From: an uncultured Campylobacter sp.
GTDB taxonomy: Bacteria > Campylobacterota > Campylobacteria > Campylobacterales > Campylobacteraceae
Reading direction: 5' to 3'
DNA: 64,000 bases
Assembly: GCA_937990735.1 (NCBI GenBank)
Contig: CALKQT010000013.1
Location: 1-64,000, forward strand
Shown piece after piece: positions 1-8,368 of this stretch (position 1 is its first letter; the number at the start of each line of letters is the position of its first letter). The translations under genes and the position numbers were made by a program. The notes under the pieces are model-generated. The model searched no databases, was not told where the DNA came from, and saw only the letters and a program-made list of their open reading frames with translations.

Positions 1-1382
1 ATTTTGCAGGTGCGTGTATCGCGCGCGCTAATCGCGTAGTCGCGAAAGCCATACCGCCCGCAAAGCAGTCCTCACACAAGAAAAAGCTCTCGCGTAAAGC
101 GGCAGCCAAGCAGATGAGCGCAACAAAACAAGCCGGCATAGCAAAGCAAGTACAAAAAGCGGGGTTAGCGAAGCAGATTCCACTACCCACTGCGAAGGCG
201 CGTGCGGTGATGCTTGCGGCAGTTGCTGGCGGCTTATTTTTTCTCGCGTTTTTCAAATATTACGGCTACGTCAGGGAGTTTTTCAATGCCGCGCTTGCCG
301 CGCTGCACCTAGGTGCCGTCGATAGCGTGGCGTTTCCGCTTGGAATTTCATATTATGTTTTCATGTCGATCACCTATTTCGTCTCGGTTTATAGGCGCGA
401 ATGCGGTGAGCAGGGCTTTTTGAGCTTGGCATGCTTTTTGGCATTTTTCCCTAGCGTCGTGATGGGTCCTATCGGACGCGCTAGCGCTGCCAAGGGCGTA
501 GAGCCAGTATTGCCGCAGTTTGATCGCTTCAAGCACTTTGGCAATGCCGATGAAATTTATGTGCTTATAATTTTTTCCTTAGTTAAGCTGCTGCTTATTA
601 GCGGCTATTTGGGCGCGTATTATAGCGATGTGATTTCAGGCGTTTACGGCGACGAGCCTGAGTCCTCCGCGGCGCAAATTCTAGCCGCACTGCTACTTTA
701 TGGCGTGGTGCTTTATACGAATTTTAGCGGTTTTATCGATATGGCGCGTGCGCTTGGGCTTGCTATGGGCTTTAAGCTGCCGCAGAATTTTAATATGCCC
801 TATGCGGCTAAGAATTTAGGTGAGTTTTGGGATCGCTGGCATATCAGCTTATCCACGTTTATACGCGATTATATTTATATCCCGCTTGGTGGTTCGCGCA
901 ATGGCTTTGCGCGCACCTGCGTAAATTTACTAATCGCATTTGCGCTCTCGGGCATCTGGCACGGCGCGGGATTAAATTTTTTGATTTGGGGACTTTTGCA
1001 CGGGGCGGCGCTTGTATTTTTAAAATGTCTTGTCAAAGTGGGCGTAAAGCCGCTAAATCCGCATTTGGCGCTATTTTGCACCTATATTTTTGTAAGTTTC
1101 GCTTGGATTTTTTTCGCCAATTCCCTGACAGATGCGGCGGCGATTTTGAGCGCTTTTACCCGCGCGCGAGCTTTCGGAGATATTAGCGAGCTAGCGGTGC
1201 TTGCGGGGATTTTAGCGGGGATTTTTGTTTATCCTAAAATTTCAGCTCTTAAAGATACTTTAATCGCGCTTTTTGCCGAGCTGCCGTTTTTGCCTAAAGC
1301 TCTCGCGCTCGGCGTGATATTCACGCTGATTTTCGCGCTGATGCCAAGCGGAATTCCAAATTTCATCTACGCAGGATTTTAG
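1..1382 (+). CDS. MBOAT-family O-acyltransferase, 5' end outside window
   Basis: A polytopic membrane O-acyltransferase of the AlgI/PatA/DltB (MBOAT) type, which moves acetyl groups across the inner membrane for transfer to a cell-surface glycan. The frame is open from base 3 with no stop, so the internal ATG at 114 is probably not the start: family members begin with about 80-100 more residues holding two or three membrane segments. Visible landmarks are FFKYYGY, the NLGEFWDRWHISLSTFIRD block and the GIWHGAGLNFLIWGLLHG segment with the conserved membrane histidine. A Lys/Ala/Ser-rich cytoplasmic loop lies near base 100. The stop touches the ATG of the next SGNH gene, so the two are surely cotranscribed. 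PatA for peptidoglycan acetylation is plausible, but the acceptor cannot be read from sequence. Confidence 0.9.
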   Translation, partial: FAGACIARANRVVAKAIPPAKQSSHKKKLSRKAAAKQMSATKQAGIAKQVQKAGLAKQIPLPTAKARAVMLAAVAGGLFFLAFFKYYGYVREFFNAALAALHLGAVDSVAFPLGISYYVFMSITYFVSVYRRECGEQGFLSLACFLAFFPSVVMGPIGRASAAKGVEPVLPQFDRFKHFGNADEIYVLIIFSLVKLLLISGYLGAYYSDVISGVYGDEPESSAAQILAALLLYGVVLYTNFSGFIDMARALGLAMGFKLPQNFNMPYAAKNLGEFWDRWHISLSTFIRDYIYIPLGGSRNGFARTCVNLLIAFALSGIWHGAGLNFLIWGLLHGAALVFLKCLVKVGVKPLNPHLALFCTYIFVSFAWIFFANSLTDAAAILSAFTRARAFGDISELAVLAGILAGIFVYPKISALKDTLIALFAELPFLPKALALGVIFTLIFALMPSGIPNFIYAGF

Positions 1383-2693
1383 ATGCTTAGGTTTGTTTCG
1401 ACTCTGCTTTTTGCACTGTTTTTCTCGGCATTTTTTATGCAAGGCTCGCTGCTTTATTATTTGGAGCAGCGATTTCACGATGATTTCGGGCTAGAAGAAT
1501 GGCTGCGCCGCTCGCCGTTTCGCGTAGGTGGAGAGATCTACGAAAAGATTGCAAATGGCGCAGATAAGCTTGAGCAGCGTATCAAAGGCGAGGATATTAG
1601 CAAGGATGAGGACGCGAGTTCGCATGGCGGAGGCGAAAATTTTAAAAAATCTGCGCAAGATCGTATGGCGGAAAATCAAGCTTTGCAAAGCATGGGGGCG
1701 CGAGATCACGATGCTTCGCAAAGCGTTAAACCGCAAGATAGCAAGCCGCAAGCCCATGCTGCAAAGAATTCCTCTTTAAATAATTCTGCGCATCATTTAA
1801 AGACGCGCGATTCGACGCAGGAGCCTTACGCGCAAAATTCCGCCCTTCAAAATTCTACTCCGCAAAATTCCGCGTCACAAAGACTGGCTACAACAAGCTC
1901 TGTGCCGCACAGCTCCTCTGCGTCGCAAAATCCCGTCACGGCAAGCGCAACCTTGCAAAGCGGCGAAAATTCCGATTCTCAACTTCCTGTTCCGCAGGCT
2001 TTGGAGCAGAATTTAACGACGCAAAGCTCCGCAGAGATCGATGCTAAAATTTCGCTTAGTGACGATGGCAAAATCCGCCTAAATGCAGGCGATGAGGTGC
2101 TTTTTATGGGCGATAGCCTGATGCAATACGTGGGGATGAACGCTAAGAAATTTTTCCCGAAGCGAAGCCTGAGGGTGATCGATCTTAGCAAGCAATCTAC
2201 GGGGCTTGCGAGTAAGAAATCCTTTGACTGGCAAAAGACGCTCGATACCGCGCTTAGAGAGAATGGTGGCGTTAAGCTCGTAGTCGTGCTTCTAGGAGCT
2301 AACGATGTGTGGGAGTACCGCGCGGGAGGTAAAACTTATGGCATTAAAACGCCGCGCTGGCGGGAGTTTTACGCTTCGAGAGTGCGCGAGATCTACGATA
2401 CGGCGCACTCGCACGGCGCAGGGGTGCTATGGCTTGCTATGCCGTGTATGCAAAAGCCCGATTTTGAGGAGAAAACGCAGCTGCTAAATCAAATATATGC
2501 TGACGCCAGTATGGCGCTTGGCGGGTATTTTATGCAAACAACTCCGCTGGTGTGCGAAAAAGGCGTCTATAAAACCTATCTGCAAAGTGGCTCGAAGCTC
2601 GTGCGCGTGCGCCAAGACGACGGCATTCATATGAGCAAAGAGGGTTGCGAAGCGGTAGCGAAAGAAATTTTATCAAGGATTGAAGTTGAGTAA
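1383..2693 (+). CDS. SGNH/GDSL hydrolase-fold acetyltransferase (DUF459/PatB-like)
   Basis: Predicted periplasmic SGNH-fold enzyme of 436 residues. An N-terminal hydrophobic segment (about residues 3-26) anchors or exports it. Residues about 95-215 form a low-complexity Gln/Asn/Ser/Ala-rich linker with repeated QNS units. The catalytic domain follows: block I MGDSLMQYVG (near 242), block III LGANDVW (near 305) and the C-terminal DGIHMS block (near 411) carrying the Asp and His. It starts directly after the MBOAT stop. In C. jejuni an MBOAT protein, a PatB-type SGNH protein and a further SGNH esterase O-acetylate and deacetylate peptidoglycan; this gene would be the transferase of such a set. 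Family assignment is firm, the substrate is inferred. Confidence 0.85.
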   Translation: MLRFVSTLLFALFFSAFFMQGSLLYYLEQRFHDDFGLEEWLRRSPFRVGGEIYEKIANGADKLEQRIKGEDISKDEDASSHGGGENFKKSAQDRMAENQALQSMGARDHDASQSVKPQDSKPQAHAAKNSSLNNSAHHLKTRDSTQEPYAQNSALQNSTPQNSASQRLATTSSVPHSSSASQNPVTASATLQSGENSDSQLPVPQALEQNLTTQSSAEIDAKISLSDDGKIRLNAGDEVLFMGDSLMQYVGMNAKKFFPKRSLRVIDLSKQSTGLASKKSFDWQKTLDTALRENGGVKLVVVLLGANDVWEYRAGGKTYGIKTPRWREFYASRVREIYDTAHSHGAGVLWLAMPCMQKPDFEEKTQLLNQIYADASMALGGYFMQTTPLVCEKGVYKTYLQSGSKLVRVRQDDGIHMSKEGCEAVAKEILSRIEVE

Positions 2694-3738
2694 ATTTATA
2701 GTGATTTTATTTGCCGCATTATTAGGCGGATGCGCGGCAAACGCAGGCGTTCGCGGCATAAATTCCGCAAACGCAAAAAGCTCTGCGGGCTTTGGAGTGA
2801 AATTTTTTGGCGATTCGCATTTAGGAAGCGATGCGCTGATAGATGCTTTCAGGCACGGCTTTTTCGTGCAAAACAGCGTCGGCTTCGTGCCCGCAATGAT
2901 GCCTAAATATCACAAAAGCGAAAATATAGAATTTAAGCAAAGCGGCTTTAATGTAATCTCGTCTCGCACCGAACAAGACCCCGATTTCCCGTTATGCGGA
3001 GTGATCGCTACCGGCAAAAAGGGCGCTAACGTGCGACTGGAGCTAAAGCAGCTTAGCGGCGATTTTTACGTCGAAATTTTACATAAATCGGATCAGAGCG
3101 GCGAGATTTTTCGCGTGCGCGATGCAAGCGGGCTAAGCGCATATATTTCGCAAGAAGTGCCGCAGAAATGGGAGTATTCTAAGCTGCGACTTAGATTTCC
3201 GATCGAAATTCGATCGCTACGTGATGGAGCAGAACTTGGAGGATATAAAATTTACCGCAAAAACGCGCGCTTTGCAGACTCTTGCGCGAGTAATGGCGCG
3301 TTTAGCAACCTCTACGAAAAATGGGGCGCAGATGCCTTTGGTAGGGATTTTTCGGGACTTAGATACAATCTCGTAGTTATCGCTTACGGCACAAACGATG
3401 CGATGGATCCGAAATTTGACGAGCAGAAATTCTACCAAAGCGTCCGTGGGCTGCTTCGCTCCGTCCGCTCCGCAGCTCCCGGTGCAAAAATCTTGCTCGT
3501 AGCGCCGCCGCGAAGCCCTAAAGTGCCAAACGCCTCACGCGCTGCGGAGGTGCTAGCGCATCTAGCGCGAGACGAAGGGGCGATGTTTTACGACATAGCC
3601 GGTCTTATGGACGAGGATGGTGGCTGGCGCGGCTGGCGCGAGCGCGGGCTGATCCGCCCTGACGAAATCCACTTGCAAAAAGAGGGCTACGAAAAAATCG
3701 GCGCAGCGCTGGCGACGAAATTACGCGGCAGGCTTTAA
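2680..3738 (+). CDS. SGNH-hydrolase-fold lipoprotein
   Basis: Predicted lipoprotein of 352 residues that starts at TTG 2680, overlapping the previous gene by 14 bases; a second TTG two codons on is an alternative. The signal peptide ends in the lipobox LLGGC (Cys18). An SGNH domain follows with FFGDSHLGSD (near residue 42), AYGTNDAMD and a C-terminal DEIHLQKEGY supplying Asp and His. Between blocks I and III sits an inserted region of roughly 150 residues that I do not recognise, perhaps a carbohydrate-binding module as in Ape1-type peptidoglycan acetylesterases. Context (MBOAT, SGNH, SGNH) suggests removal or transfer of O-acetyl groups at the cell surface. Confidence 0.8.
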   Translation: MKLSKFIVILFAALLGGCAANAGVRGINSANAKSSAGFGVKFFGDSHLGSDALIDAFRHGFFVQNSVGFVPAMMPKYHKSENIEFKQSGFNVISSRTEQDPDFPLCGVIATGKKGANVRLELKQLSGDFYVEILHKSDQSGEIFRVRDASGLSAYISQEVPQKWEYSKLRLRFPIEIRSLRDGAELGGYKIYRKNARFADSCASNGAFSNLYEKWGADAFGRDFSGLRYNLVVIAYGTNDAMDPKFDEQKFYQSVRGLLRSVRSAAPGAKILLVAPPRSPKVPNASRAAEVLAHLARDEGAMFYDIAGLMDEDGGWRGWRERGLIRPDEIHLQKEGYEKIGAALATKLRGRL

Positions 3739-4172
3739 ATTTAATCTTTAAATTTAGGTGGCTCGCCGTGGAATTTATAAAGTTCGTTGTGAAAATTTAC
3801 AAAGCTCTTTGTGGAAATTGCACAATCCGCCGCTAAATTTACGTGGTTCACTATAAATTTAGAAAGCCCGTCGCTAAATTTAAAATTTAGCGGCAGTAAA
3901 CAAAGCTGCGCCTACTTGGATTTCGCCGCTTAGATCTGCGCCGCGAAATTTAAATCAGAAGCTGCGGCTTTAAATTTACGCGTCAATAGGCTTAATGCCT
4001 GTGCTTTTAAAATACGTCGCCCAAATTTACGCTTTTAATTTGGATTAAATTTATGTGGCTACGGTTAGGGGCAAAAGGTCTGTGCGGTGTGCGCTGCGTA
4101 AAATTTAGCGCTTAAAATTCCATTCGCATGGGTTGCGACAAAGCGCGGCGAGCCAGATTAAAGGAGAGGCAG
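3739..4172. other. intergenic spacer rich in AAATTT/GAATTT
   Basis: About 430 bases without a supported gene. It holds many short AAATTT, GAATTT and AAATTC words at irregular 15-40 base steps, with phrases such as gctaaattta recurring. No convincing hairpin-plus-U-run terminator for the SGNH genes was seen. The ribosome binding site AAGGAG at 4161-4166 belongs to the next gene. Confidence 0.6.
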
Positions 4173-4883
4173 ATGATATATCTTTGCGGCGATACGCACG
4201 GCATAAACGAGATCGGTAAAATAACGAACAAGGCCTTTGCGGGCGGGCTTAGCGCCGATGATTTCGTCATCGTGCTCGGAGATTTCGGTCTGTTTTGGAG
4301 CGAGCGGATAGATGAGTTTATGGCGCGCAAAAATATAGAAAGATATTTCCCAGCCACGCTTCTTTTTATCGACGGCAACCACGAAAATTTCGATATGTTG
4401 GATGAACTGCCGTGCGAGCGGAAATTCGGCGGCACCGTGGGCGTGGGTGGCGAGAATATTTTTTGGCTGCGGCGCGGCGAAATTTATGAGATTGCGGGGC
4501 GACATTTTTTGTGCTTCGGTGGCGCGCTTAGCGTCGATAAGGTGCATCGGATACCGGGGCTTAGCTGGTGGGCGCGCGAAATTCCGAGCGAGGAGGAGTT
4601 TGCTTGTGCGATACGAAATGCGCGCGATTTCATCGCTACGGGCGGGCGGATCGATGCGGTACTGAGCCACACGGCGCCGGGGTTTGCGATGAAATTTTTA
4701 AAAGAATACCTTTGGTGCGGCAAAAGCACTCCCGATAAAACGTCTGAGTATTTAGAGCGGATATTTGAGCTCGTAAGGCCCGCGCGGTGGTATTTCGGAC
4801 ACTTTCACGGCGATAAGAAATTCCATGCGCACGGCTGCGATTTTTATCTCTGTTACGATGAAATTTTAAAATTTGAAGACTAG
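4173..4883 (+). CDS. calcineurin-like metallophosphoesterase
   Basis: A 236-residue phosphoesterase with the full dinuclear-metal motif set: GDTHG (residues 6-10), GDFG, GNHE (in LFIDGNHENFD), a later SHTAPG and the closing GHFHGD. The protein is cytosolic; no signal peptide is seen. The ATG at 4173 was chosen over the upstream in-frame ATG at 4128 because AAGGAG lies at 4161-4166 with proper spacing and the first residues MIYLCGDTHG then form the first strand and motif, as is usual. The gene stands alone between two spacers. Substrate unknown; family members include protein phosphatases and nucleotide phosphoesterases. Confidence 0.85.
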   Translation: MIYLCGDTHGINEIGKITNKAFAGGLSADDFVIVLGDFGLFWSERIDEFMARKNIERYFPATLLFIDGNHENFDMLDELPCERKFGGTVGVGGENIFWLRRGEIYEIAGRHFLCFGGALSVDKVHRIPGLSWWAREIPSEEEFACAIRNARDFIATGGRIDAVLSHTAPGFAMKFLKEYLWCGKSTPDKTSEYLERIFELVRPARWYFGHFHGDKKFHAHGCDFYLCYDEILKFED

Positions 4884-4998
4884 CCTTGAGCCCGCGGCAG
4901 CGAAATTTAGGGCTTTGCAAACGGCGAAATTTCGCTCGTAAATTTTAAATGCTGAGGCGCGCGAAATTGAGCCTTTATATTAAAATTTAAGCTAGTTC

Positions 4999-5007
4999 TG
5001 CTAGAAT
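4999..5007 (+). promoter_or_regulatory. extended -10 promoter of the SelW gene
   Basis: TGCTAGAAT, an extended -10 (TGn plus TAGAAT) of the kind favoured by Campylobacter sigma-70, lies about 30 bases before the SelW start codon. A ribosome binding site AGAAAGGA sits at 5021-5028. Confidence 0.5.
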
Positions 5008-5034
5008 GTGGCACTTTTTTAGAAAGGAATAAAG

Positions 5035-5268
5035 ATGAAGGTTGTAATTACTTATTGTAATTCTTGATCTTATAGACCGCAAGCTCTCCGTGTGAGAGAT
5101 GAAATAACAAGCGTCTATAAGGATGCAGTTGTCGAGTTGGCCCCTGGTGGCAGCGGAGACTTTCTAGTAGAAGTTGACGGCAGAAAGCTTTTCTTCAATA
5201 AAAATTTTGCTAAGCCTCGTTTCCCAAGTGAAGGTGAAATTTTAAATCTAATTAAAGTTGCAGCCTAG
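5035..5268 (+). CDS. SelW/Rdx-family selenoprotein (TGA read as Sec)
   Basis: Reading from ATG 5035 gives a 77-residue protein if the single in-frame TGA at 5065-5067 is read as selenocysteine: it begins MKVVITYCNSU and closes at TAG 5266. The CxxU motif at residues 8-11, the following SYRPQA and the later GDFLVEVDGRKLF and FPSEGEI match the thioredoxin-like SelW/Rdx redox family in length and motif order. A normal stop there would leave only ten residues, yet the frame beyond it stays protein-like up to a strong terminator. A promoter, ribosome binding site, SECIS-like hairpin and terminator all frame this one gene. The selenocysteine machinery (selA, selB, selC, selD) is not in the window. 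SelW-like selenoproteins are known in epsilonproteobacteria. Confidence 0.9.
5082..5100 (+). promoter_or_regulatory. bacterial SECIS-like hairpin after the Sec TGA
   Basis: Stem CTCTC (5084-5088) pairs with GAGAG (5094-5098) around the loop CGTGT; one mismatch further out, A5082 pairs with T5100. The stem base begins about 16 bases after the TGA, near the spacing of the E. coli fdhF SECIS, and lies inside the coding sequence as bacterial SECIS elements do. It would recruit SelB with Sec-tRNA. Confidence 0.6.
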
Positions 5269-5274
5269 CTCAAA

Positions 5275-5315
5275 GCCCGAAAGCGGGTCGTAAGATTTGC
5301 TTTCGGGCGTTTTTT
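5275..5315 (+). terminator. intrinsic terminator of the SelW gene
   Basis: A perfect 10-base-pair stem, GCCCGAAAGC (5275-5284) with GCTTTCGGGC (5299-5308), is followed by a T run at 5310-5315. It starts seven bases after the SelW stop codon. Confidence 0.9.
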
Positions 5316-5552
5316 ATACTCAAATTTCAAATCCGTAAATTTAATCGTAAAACCATCCTAAATTTTGCAAAAATCAGCGCTGCGTAAAGCTTAGACTAAA
5401 TCATCCCGCATTTCGGCGAATCCAAAAAGTCATTTTAATTAAAATTTACGTGACGGTCGCGGTTTAAATTTATCGCTCGGAGTTTATAAATTTTAAAAGA
5501 AAGAGGAATTTTTGCGAAATCAAAATTTCGCAAAAACAGGGAGGGAGGGGGA

Positions 5553-6119
5553 TTATTTATTCGCGCGCTCGATATACTCGCCGCGGACGGTGTCAACGCG
5601 GATGACCTCGCCTTCAAGCACGTGAAATGGGATCTGTACCACGGCACCGGTCTCAAGGGTGGCGGGCTTTTTATTGCTGCCCTGCGTATCGCCGCGGAAA
5701 TTCGGCGCAGTTTCTACGATCTTAAGCTCCACCACCTGCGGCACATCCACGCCGATCGCTTTGCCGTTGTAAAACATTATATTTACCATCATACCATCTA
5801 GCATCCATTTTTTCGCCTCGCCCACGTCCTCGTCGCTAATCGCGATCTGTTCGTAACTATCAGTATCCATGAACTGACACGCCTCGCCGTCGTCGTAGAG
5901 ATACTGCATCTCTTTTTCCTCAAGATTCGGCGCCTCGCATTTATCGCCCGCATGGAAGGTCTTTTCAAGCACCTTGCCATCTATGAAAGATTTTATTTTA
6001 ACGCGTACGAAAGCAGGTCCTTTTCCCGGTTTTACGTGTTGGTATTCTATGATTTTAAACGGGATTCCGTCCACCTCGATTTTTAGACCTTTTTTTAGAT
6101 CGCCCATTGAATAAGCCAT
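5553..6119 (-). CDS. efp: elongation factor P
   Basis: Translation elongation factor P, which binds between the ribosomal P and E sites and relieves stalling at polyproline. The protein has 188 residues, the usual length, with three beta-barrel domains. The loop tip [10 protein letters not shown] carries Lys33, equivalent to the lysine that EpmA modifies in E. coli; whether it is modified here is unknown. The start [14 protein letters not shown] (6119) was chosen over longer in-frame options because AAGGAGAAATT precedes it and family members begin here. It is divergent from the Dsb gene, and both promoters lie in the short spacer between them. Confidence 0.97.
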   Translation of the reverse strand: MAYSMGDLKKGLKIEVDGIPFKIIEYQHVKPGKGPAFVRVKIKSFIDGKVLEKTFHAGDKCEAPNLEEKEMQYLYDDGEACQFMDTDSYEQIAISDEDVGEAKKWMLDGMMVNIMFYNGKAIGVDVPQVVELKIVETAPNFRGDTQGSNKKPATLETGAVVQIPFHVLEGEVIRVDTVRGEYIERANK

Positions 6120-6147
6120 AAATTTCTCCTTAAATTGATAGGGCGCG

Positions 6148-6180
6148 ATTATAACAAATTTTATTTTAAATTGATATAAT
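6148..6180. promoter_or_regulatory. divergent extended -10 promoters, efp and Dsb gene
   Basis: On the minus strand TGTTATAAT (-10 at 6148-6153) points to efp. On the plus strand TGATATAAT (-10 at 6175-6180) points to the Dsb-like gene at 6208. Both are extended -10 elements in an AT-rich stretch. Confidence 0.55.
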
Positions 6181-6207
6181 TGGCGAAATTTTAAGGGGAG
6201 GGAAGCT

Positions 6208-6948
6208 ATGAAAAAAATCATCTACGTCTTAGCTGCGTGTGCGGCTTTTGCGTTTGGCGCGAATGCGAACGAAGCGGAGTTCGTAAAAAACCTAAAGCAA
6301 AGTCTAAATGATAAAAACGTTCAGCTCATCTCGATCGACAAGCTAAACTCGCTAAACGGGCTAAATTTGCTAATCGTCCGCTCGGGCGAGAAAAAAGAGG
6401 CGTTTTTGGCTAGTGACGACGGCAAAAGTCTAGTGGCGGTAACGGAGGAGCCTAAGCTTGCAGACGCGGCGGATGCAGCGCTGTTTAAGATGAGAACTCA
6501 AATTTTAAAGGACGCCAGGGATGCCGCCGCGCTTGAGCTGCTAAAGAGCATAGATCCCGCGAGATTCGCCTATATCGAGTCGTTTGATAAAAATAATCCC
6601 TACGTGACCTACATCGTGGGCGATCCGGAGTGCCCGTATTGCGCCGAGGAGATGAAAAGGATCACAAAGCATCTTCGCAACAGCAACGTAAAATTGATCT
6701 TTGCGCCGGTGCACGGCAAGAGTGCATTTATCAAATCGGCGCTGGTTTTAAAGCAGCTAAAAGCCCTCTCGCCGAGCGATCAAAAAGGCGCGATCGACGT
6801 GATCGAAAAATACTACGACAAGAACGTGCAGGTAAGCGATGCGGACGTCTCAAAAGCCGAACTTGACGCCGTATATGCGGACACCAAGACGCTGTTTTCA
6901 AAAGGTGTGATCAAATCAGTCCCATACGTGATCAAGGTGAAAAAATAG
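6208..6948 (+). CDS. DsbC/DsbG-like periplasmic thiol:disulfide interchange protein
   Basis: Periplasmic thioredoxin-fold protein of 246 residues. A signal peptide (about residues 1-20, ending GANA) is followed by a roughly 90-residue N-terminal region resembling the DsbC dimerisation domain (it contains [14 protein letters not shown]). The thioredoxin domain then shows [12 protein letters not shown] with the redox pair CPYC near 141-144 and the cis-proline region SVPYVIK near the C terminus. This fits a disulfide isomerase or reductase. It is a single-gene unit with its own TGATATAAT promoter and AGGGGAGGGA ribosome binding site. No partner DsbD is nearby. Confidence 0.85.
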   Translation: MKKIIYVLAACAAFAFGANANEAEFVKNLKQSLNDKNVQLISIDKLNSLNGLNLLIVRSGEKKEAFLASDDGKSLVAVTEEPKLADAADAALFKMRTQILKDARDAAALELLKSIDPARFAYIESFDKNNPYVTYIVGDPECPYCAEEMKRITKHLRNSNVKLIFAPVHGKSAFIKSALVLKQLKALSPSDQKGAIDVIEKYYDKNVQVSDADVSKAELDAVYADTKTLFSKGVIKSVPYVIKVKK

Positions 6949-7433
6949 TCTAAATTTGAGGAATTTAGAGCGCGAAGTTTGTTTATGAATAGTTGCGGTT
7001 TTGCAGTGGTGCGCGTTTGCTTACATATAGCAAGTGTTTACTTATCAATAGTCGCGGGAAATTCGCAAATGGCTGATTTGTGCGTGGGCGACGTAGTCGT
7101 CTAAACCTGTGCTAAAATTTAGTGATAGAATTTTAAAAACTCGCATTTGGCGCTTGGTGGATTTTCTGCTTGCAGATTGTGTTTAAAATTTGCTGCCATA
7201 GTGCGCCTCTGATGGTGCGCTGTCTGCCTATCCATAGCGCCCCGTCCGCTCAAACACACTTTCATACCGCCTATCGATAGCGCGTCTGCCATGCCTGCGC
7301 TTACCTATAGCTCTGCCCGTGCTGCCCGTAGATAGCGTATCCGTCGATAGCACCCCGCTCATTTCTTGCGGCATACCATACGCGCATGGTACCGCTCGCT
7401 CGCGCTATATTCTAGGTTTTTTTGGCGCGCAGC
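6949..7433. other. intergenic spacer with degenerate TATCGATAGC repeats
   Basis: About 485 bases between a plus-strand and a minus-strand gene, with no supported ORF. Between 7228 and 7356 a degenerate unit recurs: CTATCCATAGCGC (7228), CTATCGATAGCGC (7271), CCTATAGCTC (near 7303), GTAGATAGCGT (7328) and GTCGATAGCACC (7343). No terminator with a U run was recognised. Confidence 0.5.
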
Positions 7434-8270
7434 TCAAAGTAAAATTTTAAAATCCTCGAGCGAAAAGAGTAAAATTTTATCGCTTTTTAGGTTGCGTAGC
7501 TCGCCGCTAAAGCCGCTTTTGGAAAATAGCGCGAGCAGATCGGGCGCGAGGTGCGCTTTTTCGCATTTGAGTATGAGCTCGTTTAGCACGTTTTTTGAAA
7601 TTTTTCGCTCCTTGTATTTGCACTCGCCCGCGACGCAAAAGCTCTCAAATTTCGCGTAGATGTCGATCTCGACCTCTTTGTTCCAGAAGCTTGAAATTTG
7701 CGAAATTTCTAAATTTAAATACTTCGCGAGCAGCTCTTTGCTTAAAATTTCAAACCCGAGCCCCGCGTAGGCGTTGAAATCCGCTTTGATTAGACTTAGC
7801 ACGCGCCCTATTTCGCCCAGACGTAGCGCAGGCAGGTTCGGTTCGATAAATCTAAACCAAAACCTCGCGAAGTTGCTGCTAAAATGGACTTTGTCGGTGA
7901 TATGGTAGCGGCGTAGCGCGCGCGGTAGGCGGTCGTTTTTACGGGCTTTTTGCGCTCTTTGCTCGCTTGATTTTTCGGTGATTAGAAACTTCGCGTTTAT
8001 GAGATCTGCGGTGATTTTTTGCGCCGTAAATCGCGGTAAAATTTTTGAAATTCCTATTTTTTTGCGGTCGCTTCTAGCGAATTTCATCAGCGCTTTTTTG
8101 ATCTGCTCTTCGCACTCGCCGCCAAATTTAAAGCGCTCGCCGAGTTGCTCGAAGCAGAGCAAAATTTCATTTTCGATCGCTTCGAAAACGTCCGTGTAGC
8201 CGCTTATGCAGCCTATCTCGTCAAATACGAAATGAAACTGCAAAATCGCGTCGATACCAGCATCGCCCAA
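7434..8270 (-). CDS. DUF234-domain protein without ATPase domain
   Basis: The 278 visible residues resemble the C-terminal DUF234 part of archaeal-type ATPases: a winged-helix-like region (GISKILPRFTAQKITADL, about residues 72-90), an RRYHITD segment and a C-terminal PD-(D/E)xK-like core, VEIDIYA...AGECKYKERKIS, ending in LLFSLEDF. The P-loop ATPase half of full-length relatives is absent. No ATG gives a sensible start: 8270 is a TTG, while the frame stays open upstream and an AAGGAGG lies about 35 bases further up, so the true start may be non-standard and a little longer. It may be a standalone nuclease-like protein or a remnant. Function unknown. Confidence 0.6.
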   Translation of the reverse strand: MGDAGIDAILQFHFVFDEIGCISGYTDVFEAIENEILLCFEQLGERFKFGGECEEQIKKALMKFARSDRKKIGISKILPRFTAQKITADLINAKFLITEKSSEQRAQKARKNDRLPRALRRYHITDKVHFSSNFARFWFRFIEPNLPALRLGEIGRVLSLIKADFNAYAGLGFEILSKELLAKYLNLEISQISSFWNKEVEIDIYAKFESFCVAGECKYKERKISKNVLNELILKCEKAHLAPDLLALFSKSGFSGELRNLKSDKILLFSLEDFKILL

Positions 8271-8368
8271 ATTTCGCGCAGTGTCTTTTAACTCGTAAAT
8301 TTCGCCCTCCTTGCGGGCGTAATTTTAGCGAGTTTGGATATAATTTGCAAAAATTTTGGAGTCGCGCT

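Noticed and set aside
827..1186. 119-codon plus-strand frame inside the MBOAT gene
   Set aside because: Alternate-frame shadow without family features.
4128..4172. Earlier in-frame ATG of the phosphoesterase
   Set aside because: No ribosome binding site, and the AAGGAG at 4161-4166 fits the ATG at 4173, where the first motif begins at the usual distance.
3739..4172. CRISPR or tandem repeat array
   Set aside because: The repeated words are only 6-10 bases, unevenly spaced, and lack constant-length spacers.
6120..6221. N-terminal extension of EF-P
   Set aside because: It would overlap the divergent Dsb gene and promoters; EF-P proteins start at MAYSMGDL, which has its own ribosome binding site.
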